A stretch of DNA of 51,128 bases from Nemertoderma westbladi (GCA_032718475.1 JAUCBJ010000104.1:1-51128), one strand, 5' to 3'. Positions 32,724 to 42,948 are shown, counted from the first letter of the stretch. Made by a program: numbers and translations. Notes: a model not told the origin generated them from the sequence alone.

Positions 32724-35700
32724 CGGCGAGAGGGGGGGGGGGCAGAGAGTGTCCCACAGCCGTCAGCGGACAATGCGAGGGCCGAACAAGGTAAACCGCA
32801 ACAACCGGCGACGGAGAGTAATAGGGGGACTGCGAGTATCCCCGGCGACGTGCGATCGAGCAGAGAAGGACAGGTTGACGTCGCGGGAGGGCAGACGGAG
32901 CGTCGAGCCCGATTAGAGGAGGAAAGAAGAACAGTGGGGTTTAACCGGGAGGTCGACGAGAGATCTCGTGAGCGGGAATATTCCACTGATAGGAGAAGAG
33001 AGGAAGACAGTAGTAGAAGTATCGCCGCAAACGATAGAAGAGCGAGGACGGACAGCGAGCCGTCGGTAGTCGAGATGAGAACGGAGAGTCAGTGGGGTCG
33101 GACTCCGGGAGATTGCCGTCGCCCCGGAGGGATACGATCCGGTGAGACGCATTACACGCCGAGAGAGGGGTACGCGATGTACCGGTACGAAGATGAAAAC
33201 AGTGGAGAGGGGGGTCGAAGAGAAACTTTCCGACGGAATATACCTACCGATCGAGAATACGGTAGCCGCGGGGAGGATTATTCGAGAAGAATAAACTTCG
33301 ATCCCGAGCAACACATGCAGACTGTAGGGCATACTGTAGGTCTTACTGCACATACCGTAGGCCATACTGAGAGAGGCAATGTAGGCGATAGGATAGCGCG
33401 GACAACGGGATTAAACCCGGAAGTCGCGGAATACATACCGGCGAGTAGGCCAGAAGCTGATAGGCCTATACCGGTACCAGCACAGCAGTATGACTACAGC
33501 ATGCAGGGACATAACATATACCCAGGGGAGGGGGGAATTATTGCGGATAGGTGTATGGGCCCCAACATATTAACATCAACCCCAGTACCAGACATACCGG
33601 TGGGGGGGGGACAGGGTGACATTCCCCCATCACGATATCAACAATATACCCCGACAGGAACAAGAACAATGAGACCCCTAGATGAAAACAGGTCGTGTGA
33701 TACAGACATATGGAGGGGGCCGCTACCCCCGATGACATATCCGAGTCAGAGAAGATCAAGAAATAGGACGGACGAACCGCACCAGACAAGGGAAACTATA
33801 CAGCACCCGTCGAATCCATTAGAAGCGCAGGCAATGGGGATGGCCACGATGATCGATGCGTTGAAAACGAGGATCGAATTACCACCCGTGGAACCGTTCA
33901 AATTCGATGGGAGCAGGCCGGAAGAATACTTACAGTTTCGGCGAATGTATAGTAACGAAATACTAACAAAAAACTTGACGCAGGCGGAGTGCCTAAAGTA
34001 TCTACAAGTGTACACGGGAGGCCCAGCATACGATATCGTGAGGCAATACCAAGGAATAGAGGGCGGCTTCACGACAGCATGGCGGGCACTGGATAGGGAA
34101 TACGGGCACCCGGCCAAGATCATCAGGCAGACGCTGAGAGGCATAACATCGGGTGGCCTACAGGATAATCCCGTTAGCATTAAGACGTTTGCTAACAAAG
34201 TCGAGAAGGCGCTGATCGTGCTGAAGACGCTAGACGCGCCATACGAACTCAACGCGTCCAATAACATCACCACGATAGCGCAGGCACTACCGAGCTGGCT
34301 GCGCAACAAATGGAGGAAGATCGCTTTCTCCACCCGAGACAAGAAGGGTGCGGAACCAGGTTTAGAAGAAATGTCAAACTTCTTAAATTACGAGGCTGAA
34401 CTAATAACGGACCCAGTTTATAGTGAAGATAGCCTGGGAAATGGACCAAAGACAGATCATTACAGGCCCAAACCAGAGCACAATACATCGAACGCGTTAC
34501 CGAGACTCAGGCAATCATTGCCATATGCAGCGACGCAGGGGACTGCAAGTCCACAGACAAGCGAAGATAAGACAACATCAAGGGACGGACAGGGGAACAA
34601 TAACAACATGAATAAACATAACCCCAGTACGTCCAGTAGGTCAAACCCAGTCAATAAGAATAGTAGGGACTTTGGTACGAATATAACTGCGATACGCAAT
34701 GCATTATATAAAGAGGGCTACGACCCAAAGAGCAAATGCCAGTTACACGCAAATGCGCTTCATAAAACCATGAACTGCAGGTACTGGCAGGCGCTACCGA
34801 GGCAAGACCAGATAGATTACGCGTCGAGCAATAAAATCTGCTCGCGATGTGTGAAGAGTGGACACAAGGCCAGGGAATGCCAAGAGAAACCGGTCAAGTT
34901 TGGCCAAAGGAGAGGCCAGACGATGGCAACGAGCACAGTAGGGGCGAAGAAGAGAGGAACAGTGCTACTTGGAGTAGTACCAGTACGAGTGATCGGGGAA
35001 GGCAATCGATCAGTAACAACACTAATGCTGGTTGATAGTGGAGCTGCCTTCACATTAGTTGAGGAATGGGTAGCCGAAGAAATAGGGTTGAGAACGAGGC
35101 CAAGCAGGATGGCGGTGACAACCATCTCTAGTAAAGACGAGATCCTAGAGATGAGGACAGGACGGTGCGCAATTGCAGCAGTGGCACCAGGATGCGATTA
35201 TGGGGCAACCATCGACCCCATCCAAGTAATAGAGTCAATTAACATCAATGCCAGGCGGCCAACCAACATCGAGGTCGAGCAATACAAATTCCTGGATAAC
35301 ATTGACTTCTCAATCCCAAACGTGGACGTTAGGAAGGTATCCATCATAGTAGGCATGGACTGCCCAACGGCCCACGAGAGAATGCAAACGGTCTTCGGCG
35401 AAGACAAGCAGAGCGACCCGGTGGCCATATTAACGCCATTCGGGTGGACGCTGAGTGGTCCAATTAAGAGCAAGATACCATTCAGGATGTCGGAGACATC
35501 AGGATGCATGTTCGCGGGAACAATGCAGGAAATGGGTGACGAGGGAGCAGAGGAGCAGCTTAAAAGACTGCTCAGACAGGACTTCGAGGGACTGAAAGAG
35601 ACCGGGGTCGGGACCTCGGTAGAAGACAAGCAGGCTCTACAAAGTGTGGAGGAATCGATGACGTGTGATGAGGGGCGGTATACAATAGGAATGGTGTGGA

Positions 35701-36068
35701 AACTACCGAAGATACCGCTACCCGATAATAGAGGGATGGTACTCACGAGACTCCGCAAGCTGAAACAAACACTACAACGGAGTCCCGAGAAGAACGAGTA
35801 CATTCACAAAACCATTAAGAAGTACGTCGAGAAAGGATGGGCCGTGGAGTTACCGGTCGACGAACCGAACACGGACAGGACATACTACCTGCCACTCCAC
35901 GTAGCTTTAGACCCAAAGAAAGGTAAACTTAGGATGGTAGTCGATGCATCGGCAAAGACCGACGGAAAGTGCTTAAACGATTACCTACTAGAGGGCCCAA
36001 ACATATACAATTCGGGCATAGAAGTACTACTTAGATTTAGGAATGGGGAAACACGCCTTCACGTGTGA
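32724..36068 (+). CDS. Gag (DUF1759), zinc knuckles, protease and start of reverse transcriptase
   Basis: Open from the TAG at 32,721 to a TGA at 36,066; the real start is unclear because it continues the preceding frame. It begins with an Arg/Glu-rich region. At about 33,880-34,370 comes the DUF1759-type gag domain (PFKFDGSRPEEYLQFRRMY). The knuckle region follows, with a perfect CSRCVKSGHKAREC at 34,839-34,880. The retropepsin motif LMLVDSGAAFTLVE has its Asp codon at 35,034. The GWTLSGP block typical of BEL comes next, then the N-terminal reverse transcriptase from about 35,690 (WKLPKIPLPDNRGMVLTRL). The frame leaves reverse transcriptase at a GGGG (36,045-36,048), after which the domain continues in another frame. 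Confidence 0.9.
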   Translation, partial: RREGGGAESVPQPSADNARAEQGKPQQPATESNRGTASIPGDVRSSREGQVDVAGGQTERRARLEEERRTVGFNREVDERSREREYSTDRRREEDSSRSIAANDRRARTDSEPSVVEMRTESQWGRTPGDCRRPGGIRSGETHYTPREGYAMYRYEDENSGEGGRRETFRRNIPTDREYGSRGEDYSRRINFDPEQHMQTVGHTVGLTAHTVGHTERGNVGDRIARTTGLNPEVAEYIPASRPEADRPIPVPAQQYDYSMQGHNIYPGEGGIIADRCMGPNILTSTPVPDIPVGGGQGDIPPSRYQQYTPTGTRTMRPLDENRSCDTDIWRGPLPPMTYPSQRRSRNRTDEPHQTRETIQHPSNPLEAQAMGMATMIDALKTRIELPPVEPFKFDGSRPEEYLQFRRMYSNEILTKNLTQAECLKYLQVYTGGPAYDIVRQYQGIEGGFTTAWRALDREYGHPAKIIRQTLRGITSGGLQDNPVSIKTFANKVEKALIVLKTLDAPYELNASNNITTIAQALPSWLRNKWRKIAFSTRDKKGAEPGLEEMSNFLNYEAELITDPVYSEDSLGNGPKTDHYRPKPEHNTSNALPRLRQSLPYAATQGTASPQTSEDKTTSRDGQGNNNNMNKHNPSTSSRSNPVNKNSRDFGTNITAIRNALYKEGYDPKSKCQLHANALHKTMNCRYWQALPRQDQIDYASSNKICSRCVKSGHKARECQEKPVKFGQRRGQTMATSTVGAKKRGTVLLGVVPVRVIGEGNRSVTTLMLVDSGAAFTLVEEWVAEEIGLRTRPSRMAVTTISSKDEILEMRTGRCAIAAVAPGCDYGATIDPIQVIESININARRPTNIEVEQYKFLDNIDFSIPNVDVRKVSIIVGMDCPTAHERMQTVFGEDKQSDPVAILTPFGWTLSGPIKSKIPFRMSETSGCMFAGTMQEMGDEGAEEQLKRLLRQDFEGLKETGVGTSVEDKQALQSVEESMTCDEGRYTIGMVWKLPKIPLPDNRGMVLTRLRKLKQTLQRSPEKNEYIHKTIKKYVEKGWAVELPVDEPNTDRTYYLPLHVALDPKKGKLRMVVDASAKTDGKCLNDYLLEGPNIYNSGIEVLLRFRNGETRLHV

Positions 36069-38943
36069 CATAGAAGGCATGTTCAACCAAGTCCGAGTAG
36101 CAGAGGAAGATAGCGATAGTCAACGCTTCTTATGGTATAACGGCGAAGAAGAACCGCCTATAATACCGGCATATAAGATGGTAGTACAAAACATGGGGGC
36201 CAAGTCGTCCTCATTTACGACGACTATGGCAGTGAGAGACACGGTAAAGGGGAAGGAGGATAGATATAGCAGTAGGGCCGTCGACATGATCAGACGCGGT
36301 TTCTACGTAGACGACGGCATGGAGTCTGGAAATACGGTTGAGGAGATACTGGAAACAGGGCGCGAGGTTCGCGACATCCTGAGAGGATCCGGCTTCAACC
36401 TGACCAAATTCCAATCCAGTTCAGAAGAATTTATCAGGGAAATAGAGGACAAGAAACCAGAATCGACCATGGACAACCCTACAACAGCCAAAGGACAGGA
36501 CATGGCGATTAAGAGAACGGAATCCCAGCAGAAGGCGTTGGGAATCGTGTGGGATAGAAAAACAGACGAACTGAAGTATCAGCTGAGCCAGGAGGGCGCA
36601 GACACCCATACGAAGAGGGGTTACGTATCGTATATAGCAAGGATATACGATCCCCTAGGCCTAGCATCCCCATTACTAGTCACGGGGAAACAGATACTCA
36701 AGAGAGTATATAAGTTGAAGGATGAGTGGGACGTAGAGGTACCAGAAGACATTAAGAAACAGTGGAGCAAATGGACAGGAGACTTGGAGAGGATGGGAAC
36801 ATACAACATGCCGCGAGTGTATTTCCCGGACGGCAACATGACGAATCTGGACCTACATATGTTCTCCGACGCGTCGTTAGAGGCATACGGAGCGGCACTC
36901 TATTTAGTACAACGAGAGGGGCCTCACAAGCCCAGACTAGCCTTTAGCAAAGCTAAGTCAACGCCGCCAGATTCAGCATCTGTTCCCAAGTTAGAATTGA
37001 CAGCCGCGAGACTAGGAGTTAGAGCCACAGCCTACCTAGTGGATACAATTCCCAACATAGTGGAGACACACTACTGGACGGACTCCATGGTAGTGCTTGG
37101 TTGGCTACACAACGAAAAGACGAGGTACCCGATATTCGTCGCGAATAGAGTGGACGAAATAAGGGCGAGCACAGAACTAGAAAGGTGGCACTACTGCCCA
37201 ACAGACGAGAACCCAGCGGACTTGCTGTCGAGGGGCGTGGAACGCCGCACTTTCTTAAAGAAAGAAGCATTGTGGCAACACGGGCCACAATTTCTGAGCG
37301 ATAGGGAGGCCTGGCCGCCGATGAGGAAGGTGGACCCGGGCTCGGAAGTAGTATCAGAAGGAGAAGAGGGAGATTCAGAGGGAGAAGAGATATACTCCCA
37401 GATGGTGAGGGAGATCAGGGACGTGCAACCAGGAAGGGAACTGTGCGATAACCCGACGGATAAACTCCTCAGCTACAGTTCTAGTTGGTATAAGACCAAG
37501 AAACTAGTGGCGTACTGGAGAGCCTTTGGGAATTTCCTTGCGGGAGTCGGCAAGGACAAGAAGACCAGGACAACCATAGATCTGGAAGGAGCGGCCAAGG
37601 CAGTGATCCGCTATGAACAACGCAAGAACTACGGCGACGAGGTGGAACGTGTCGGTAACCAACAACATCTCCGACGGGATAGCGAGTTGATCACGCTGTC
37701 GCCACAACTCAACGAGGATGGGATCCTAGTAATGAATTCTAGGGTGGGATATAACAACAGTATAGTCGTACCACCGAAACCCATCATCATTCCCACGGGA
37801 TCGCCTATAGTCCACCAGATCATATGGGACTCCCACAAATCGATACTGCATGGGGGCACCAACCGAACCCTCACGGAGATAAGAAGGACCTATTGGGTCA
37901 AACAATTAAGGAAGAAGGTGAAAGCGGTAGTGGGACAGTGCCAGACCTGCCGACGAGCGAAGAAGGAGCGAGCCGTACAGGAGATGGCGCCACTACCGGC
38001 GAGTAGGGTAAGACAGCACGACCCGCCATTTACGCATTGCGGTGTGGACATGTTCGGGCCGATAAAGATCAAGGTGATGCGACACACGGAGAAACGCTAC
38101 GGTATTATCTTCGTATGCAACAATACGCGGGCGGTAGGGATAGAACTCGCCCAGGATGCAACCGCATCAGCCTTCATTAACGCCTTAGAAAGGTTTAGGG
38201 ACCGCAAAGGTGGGACGATCGCAGTGATATACAGCGACAACGGCACCAACTTTGTGGGCGCAGAGAGTGAGATGGCAGAGGCCTTAGACATCTTGGAGGG
38301 AGAAGAAGTCAGGGCGGCCATGAGAAGACGACAAGTGAAGTGGGAGAGACGGACGCCGTATGCACCACATACACTAGGATGCGTCGAAAGACTGGTGGGC
38401 AGTTCGAAACGTCTAATGACGAAGCTGATGAACACCCACATGGTCACTGAAGACGTCTTACGGACAGTACTTGCAAAGTGCGAGGGGATCATTAATAGCA
38501 GACCGCTATACCCGGAGAATGATGACCCTGAGTCATTAGACGTGTTGACGCCTAGCCATTTCCTGATGGAAAGGCCAGTGACCATAGATATGCGGGGTGT
38601 AGACCCAGATGATATACACTCCCGCCAAAGTTGGAAAGTAGCTAAAGCAATTAGCGCAGAGTATTGGAGGAGGTGGGTAGAAGAATACCTACCAACGCTC
38701 CATAAGCGAAGCAAGTGGAGGAAGCCAAACAGGGAGTTGAGAGAGGGAGATCTCGTAATCGTCACGGATGATACTATCATCAACAACCAATGGCGGTTGG
38801 CGAGAGTTGTAGGCACCTACTCCGACGAGGACGGAAGAGTCCGATCGGTAGAAGTGCGGATAGGTGGAAAGATAGGTGCGAAAGACAGAAAAACCTACAG
38901 GAGAGCAGTAGGTAAATGCTGTCTTCTAGAAGGGGCACCTTAA
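36043..38943 (+). CDS. Pol: reverse transcriptase (rest), RNase H, integrase
   Basis: 966 codons. Reverse transcriptase continues with DIEGMFNQV (first catalytic Asp, residue 9) and YVDD (88-91). RNase H follows: FSDAS (Asp 276), KLELTAAR (Glu 318), TDSM (Asp 347), NPADLLSRG (Asp 393). An H2C2 zinc module (HGGTNRTL...CQTC) precedes the integrase core with GVDMFGP (Asp 669), YSDNGTNF (Asp 732) and VERLVG (Glu 782), then a DUF5641-like C-terminal domain (REGDLVIV...W). All catalytic residues are present. The start at 36,043 is the first ATG after a frame break inside reverse transcriptase and is unlikely to be a genuine initiation site. Its stop is about 1.47 kb before the post-pol gene. Confidence 0.93.
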   Translation: MGKHAFTCDIEGMFNQVRVAEEDSDSQRFLWYNGEEEPPIIPAYKMVVQNMGAKSSSFTTTMAVRDTVKGKEDRYSSRAVDMIRRGFYVDDGMESGNTVEEILETGREVRDILRGSGFNLTKFQSSSEEFIREIEDKKPESTMDNPTTAKGQDMAIKRTESQQKALGIVWDRKTDELKYQLSQEGADTHTKRGYVSYIARIYDPLGLASPLLVTGKQILKRVYKLKDEWDVEVPEDIKKQWSKWTGDLERMGTYNMPRVYFPDGNMTNLDLHMFSDASLEAYGAALYLVQREGPHKPRLAFSKAKSTPPDSASVPKLELTAARLGVRATAYLVDTIPNIVETHYWTDSMVVLGWLHNEKTRYPIFVANRVDEIRASTELERWHYCPTDENPADLLSRGVERRTFLKKEALWQHGPQFLSDREAWPPMRKVDPGSEVVSEGEEGDSEGEEIYSQMVREIRDVQPGRELCDNPTDKLLSYSSSWYKTKKLVAYWRAFGNFLAGVGKDKKTRTTIDLEGAAKAVIRYEQRKNYGDEVERVGNQQHLRRDSELITLSPQLNEDGILVMNSRVGYNNSIVVPPKPIIIPTGSPIVHQIIWDSHKSILHGGTNRTLTEIRRTYWVKQLRKKVKAVVGQCQTCRRAKKERAVQEMAPLPASRVRQHDPPFTHCGVDMFGPIKIKVMRHTEKRYGIIFVCNNTRAVGIELAQDATASAFINALERFRDRKGGTIAVIYSDNGTNFVGAESEMAEALDILEGEEVRAAMRRRQVKWERRTPYAPHTLGCVERLVGSSKRLMTKLMNTHMVTEDVLRTVLAKCEGIINSRPLYPENDDPESLDVLTPSHFLMERPVTIDMRGVDPDDIHSRQSWKVAKAISAEYWRRWVEEYLPTLHKRSKWRKPNRELREGDLVIVTDDTIINNQWRLARVVGTYSDEDGRVRSVEVRIGGKIGAKDRKTYRRAVGKCCLLEGAP

Positions 38944-40413
38944 ATTAGAGTTAGTGTGAAGTTTAGTCGTCCAAGTTTTGGACTGAGGGGGGTGGGATTG
39001 AGGGCGAGACGCCCTTCCCACACAAATAAAATAAAATAAAATAAAAATAAATAAAAGTTAGTTAGTTAGTAGGTACGTAGTACCTAGAGTTAGTTAGTTA
39101 GTAGGTACGTAGTACCTAGAGTTAGTTAGTTAGTAGGTACGTAGTACCTAGTTAAAGTTAGAGTTAGTAGGTACGTAGTACCTAGTTAGAGTTAGAGTTA
39201 GAGGGTACGTAATGCCTAGTTAGGGTTAGAGAGTAGGTAGTACCGATAGAGTTAGAGTTAGTAGGTACGTGGTACCTAGTCAGAGTTAGAGTTAGTAGGT
39301 ACGTAGTACCTAGAGTTAGTTAGTTAGTAGGTACGTAGTACCTAGTTAAAGTTAGAGTTAGTAGGTACGTAGTACCTAGTTAGAGTTAGAGTTAGAGGGT
39401 ACGTAATGCCTAGTTAGGGTTAGAGAGTAGGTAGTACCGATAGAGTTAGAGCTAGCAGGTACGTAGTACCTAGTTAGAGTTAGAGTTAGTAGGTACGTAG
39501 TACCTAGTTAGAGTTAGAGTTAGAGGGTACGTAGTACCGATAGTTAGAGAGTTAGTAGGTACGTAGTACCTAGTTAGAGTTAGAGTTAGAGGGTACGTAA
39601 TGCCTAAGAGTTAGAGTTAGAGGGTAGGTAGTACCGATAGAGTTAGAGCTAGTAGGTACGTAGTACCTAGTTAGAGTTAGAGTTAGTAGGTACGTAGTAC
39701 CTAGTTAGAGTTAGAGTTAGAGGGTACGTAGTACCGATAGTTAGAGAGTTAGTAGGTACGTAGTACCATTAGTTAGAGTTAGAGTTAGAGGGTGCGTAAT
39801 GCCTAGTTAGAGTTAGAGTTAGAGGGTAGGTAGTACCGATAGAGTTAGAGTTAGTAGGTACGTGGTACCTAGTCAGAGTTAGAGTTAGAGGGTACGTAGT
39901 ACCATTAGTTAGAGAGAGAGAGTAAGAGGTAAAAGGGGTAAAATAAGATATAGATATTAGATAGCAGTAAGTAGAGTTAGTAGTGAGAGGGGGGCATATG
40001 AGTGCAGCTGGATAAATCGTGTGGCCACACGACGCATACTGCTGTACTGCATAGGCCCACTGAGTAGGCCAGAATATGGATCAGAGAATAGAATAAATCC
40101 ATAGGCAGTAGTAAGTAGTAGGACAGTAGAATCAAAGCAAAATAAATAAGTAAATAGAATAGGGCTAAAAATCGGAAAATAGTGGTAACACAAGGAAAGT
40201 CGTTCTAGAACATAATAAAAGTAACGGACGGAAATTGTAAATTAGGCTGATTTACTAGCTCCGAAATTAATTAGATTAAATTAAGCTTGAAAGGCGCAGT
40301 TAAGTAGAAAAGTAGGCCATTATCGAACTGTAGGAAACATCTCAATACATCACTCATCTGTATTGCGCCTTGGTAAGGCACCACCCTACAGGTGAGCGAG
40401 TGTAGTGTTCGGA
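38944..40413 (+). repeat. Palindromic hairpin array between pol and the post-pol gene
   Basis: It starts with a block also found in copy 1 that includes AGGGCGAGACGCCCT. From about 39,055 to 39,930 come some 25 units of about 35 bp made of GTTAGAGTTAG spacers and the palindrome TAGGTACGTAGTACCTA. Variants keep or weaken the stem. The array is followed by 450 bp of unique sequence containing CACCCTACAG and CAGGTGAGC just before the gene start. These resemble a splice acceptor and donor and could produce a spliced subgenomic mRNA; this is inferred. Confidence 0.8.
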
Positions 40414-42948
40414 ATGGCGAGTAAGCTGATCAGGAAGAGAAAGGCGGAGTCAGGAGGAAAAGAAATATTGGTGGATTTCACCGAAAGACACCCTGAGGAG
40501 AAGACGAGAGGATACTACGAGAGGTTGGAAAGGGGTCACGCGGCACGAGCGCTGCAGGATCACTTCCGGGAGGCGCACGAACAGCGGTTGGTCGGAACCT
40601 ACGGGACGCCGTCGCTGGATAATGCGATCTTCCAACACTTCCACTACGTGGTGAAAGGAGACGAGGCGAAGTTCGGAATTCCGAAGTATCCGAGGGAATC
40701 GCCGAGGAAGGACTGGAAAAGATTCATAGAGTCCGTCAACAGAGGAGGATATATGATCCTAGATGACGAGGGAACCGTGGAAGACGAAGCGGGTTCGAGA
40801 CGAGGAACGGCAGGGTCGGCCAGGACCATACTCTTGCATTTGGCAGCGCCAAATGGGGACATCTTCTTATTCGACTTAGGGACGTATGGGAAGAAGGACG
40901 GGCCGAAATTAGACCGACTGCCGAAAGCGGTACAGGTCTTAGTAAGAGAGAAGTCGACGACGAAAGTGGGATCGGCGATTCGCGAGGACGCGGAGAGGAT
41001 CATCGGTCCGGACGCCACCAACCTCCTGGATATGCAGAAAGTCTTTATGGCTATGACGGCACCGGATGGATTGGGGGTGGTCGAGAACTCAGGCCAATGC
41101 GGGGCGGTGGCGATGGGCCAATTATTGGGGCTCGTATGCCACAAACCAATGGATTGGGGGAAGTTTAGGGAAGAATACGGAGCAGAACTAGCGAACTCGC
41201 TGAAGTGGGGAGCGAGACCGGGAAAGCAGGAGGTATATCAGTTTCGCAGAGGAGCGATAAAGGTATATCAGAAGCGATATATCCTGCAGGAGGACTGGAT
41301 GATGATAAGTTTGCTTAACTTATTCATGACCGTAGTTATCGAAAGGGAACCAGGGGCATTTCTGTTATCGGGATCACCCCTAAGCTACAGGAGAGCCTTT
41401 AAGACGGCCTTTGACGGTCTGGTAGACCACCCGGGGCTGAAGGGCGAGTCGGTGTACTACAACAGCCGACATCTGGTAGATGGGGAGACAGATACACCGT
41501 ATCAGAGATGGGAGCAGCTAGAGATGGATAGACGGGAAGCAAAGCGATTGGAAGAAGTCGCTAGACGGGAGAGGATAGAAGCAGAGGAGAGGGAAGAGGA
41601 GGCCAGGACACAGAGTTATGGCTTCGAGGAACAGGCGGGTCTAGACGAGCTTCATTGGACTTCGTCAGGGAGTTCGGGGGAGTCTCTAGGACGAGAATTG
41701 GGATGGACGGTGGGATCGCCGAAACAGTCGACGTCGGGGTTGCAGACGATACCCATACCAGCGGGCGCCGAGGGCGACCAACCGCCAAGGAAGTTAAGGG
41801 AGCTAGAGGGATGGAGAGCTACGGGCGAGAGCCAAGGCGGGAAGGGACATAGTGGATCCATCGGGATACCGGGATTGGAGACACTGCCAGAAGAGGAGGA
41901 CGACGACGACGAGTTCGGAGAGATACCGCCCATCGAGAGGATAGGCCACTCGGACACGGACTGGGTTGGCGGGAGGGTGGTGACGGCCAGTGGGGCGAGG
42001 GCCTTCTGGAACAGATCCGGCAAGCGGACCTGGGTGCACGAGGGGCCGGCGATGGATTTCGCGGGGAGCACCATCAGGTTGGGCGAGCAACCGGGGACGG
42101 CACCACGGATAGTATTCGGGGAGACGATGCCCGAGAGGGGCGGAGAGATAGACGTAAACAGGGAGAGCAATGTAGAGAAGTTCGCCTACCAGCGACTCCA
42201 TAGACCGCGGAGATCGCTTGGGACGAAGGACGAGGTGGGACGCGAGACATTGGTACTCGGCTGCGACTACTGTGGGAGACAGACCCATCAGGAAAGCAGC
42301 TGCCTATACCGGTTCCAACGGGGAACCTTTTGTCTCTATTGTAGAGAACCAAGTCACAGGATGGGGGCGTGTCCACGGTTGCATAACCGATGTCCAAAGT
42401 GCCACTTTCGGGGGCACTACGGACGCGAGTGCGACTGGATGAGCGACGAGGAGAAGTTCACGAGGTTCGAGGAGTGGGCCGACGTCGGGGCCATGACGCG
42501 CCAGCGCATGAAGGCCCAAGAGTTCAAGTGGGGTTTCTTCCTCATAAACCAGGAGACCCACATGGAAATCATAAAGCGAAGGTTACCGTTTACCTATCAA
42601 GAGGTAGCTACGGCGGCATCGTTCGCCGGAGTTATGAACACGCAACGGTACCTGGACAGGTGGACACCAGAGAACCGGAGGGAGTTTAGGGATTTCTTGG
42701 CGGAACACGTACCAAAGGCAATGAAGATGATCCTATGGGACGCCACACGAGGGAAACAACCAGGCCATTCTGAGGGGCCACCGGCGAAGCGGTATCGGGC
42801 TTTAATAACACCAGCGCCCAAGGAGCCGACGACCGGGATCAGCAAGGAAGTGGCAGCGAAGGTCCGGAAGCAGAAAGCGGATGATGCCAGAGGAGCGGTG
42901 ATAACCAAGAAACGGGCCAGGGAGGAGGACGTGAGGAGGTACAGATAA
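40414..42948 (+). CDS. Post-pol gene: exonuclease-like domain plus three zinc knuckles
   Basis: 844 codons from ATG 40,414; the frame is also open a little upstream. Residues 100-275 fit a DEDD 3'-5' exonuclease-like fold: YMILDDEG (Asp117-x-Glu119), ILLHLAAPNGDIFLFDL, then TTKVGSAIRED (Asp192), NLLDMQ (Asp206) and KWGARPGKQEVYQFRRGAI. This last corresponds to the WxxRPLxxxQxxYAxxDA block, but without the final Asp, so catalysis is uncertain. Residues 360-400 are a charged helix and 400-600 look disordered. Three perfect CX2CX4HX4C knuckles lie at 617-630, 640-653 and 660-673. A conserved helical domain (about 675-775) and a basic tail follow. An RNA/cDNA-binding role in the particle is plausible. 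It is not an envelope protein: I see no signal peptide or membrane helix. Confidence 0.85.
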   Translation: MASKLIRKRKAESGGKEILVDFTERHPEEKTRGYYERLERGHAARALQDHFREAHEQRLVGTYGTPSLDNAIFQHFHYVVKGDEAKFGIPKYPRESPRKDWKRFIESVNRGGYMILDDEGTVEDEAGSRRGTAGSARTILLHLAAPNGDIFLFDLGTYGKKDGPKLDRLPKAVQVLVREKSTTKVGSAIREDAERIIGPDATNLLDMQKVFMAMTAPDGLGVVENSGQCGAVAMGQLLGLVCHKPMDWGKFREEYGAELANSLKWGARPGKQEVYQFRRGAIKVYQKRYILQEDWMMISLLNLFMTVVIEREPGAFLLSGSPLSYRRAFKTAFDGLVDHPGLKGESVYYNSRHLVDGETDTPYQRWEQLEMDRREAKRLEEVARRERIEAEEREEEARTQSYGFEEQAGLDELHWTSSGSSGESLGRELGWTVGSPKQSTSGLQTIPIPAGAEGDQPPRKLRELEGWRATGESQGGKGHSGSIGIPGLETLPEEEDDDDEFGEIPPIERIGHSDTDWVGGRVVTASGARAFWNRSGKRTWVHEGPAMDFAGSTIRLGEQPGTAPRIVFGETMPERGGEIDVNRESNVEKFAYQRLHRPRRSLGTKDEVGRETLVLGCDYCGRQTHQESSCLYRFQRGTFCLYCREPSHRMGACPRLHNRCPKCHFRGHYGRECDWMSDEEKFTRFEEWADVGAMTRQRMKAQEFKWGFFLINQETHMEIIKRRLPFTYQEVATAASFAGVMNTQRYLDRWTPENRREFRDFLAEHVPKAMKMILWDATRGKQPGHSEGPPAKRYRALITPAPKEPTTGISKEVAAKVRKQKADDARGAVITKKRAREEDVRRYR

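Noticed and set aside
40414-42948. Envelope gene, suggested by the position after pol
   Set aside because: It has no signal peptide, membrane helix or Cys pattern of a glycoprotein. Zinc knuckles and a basic tail argue for a nucleic-acid-binding protein.
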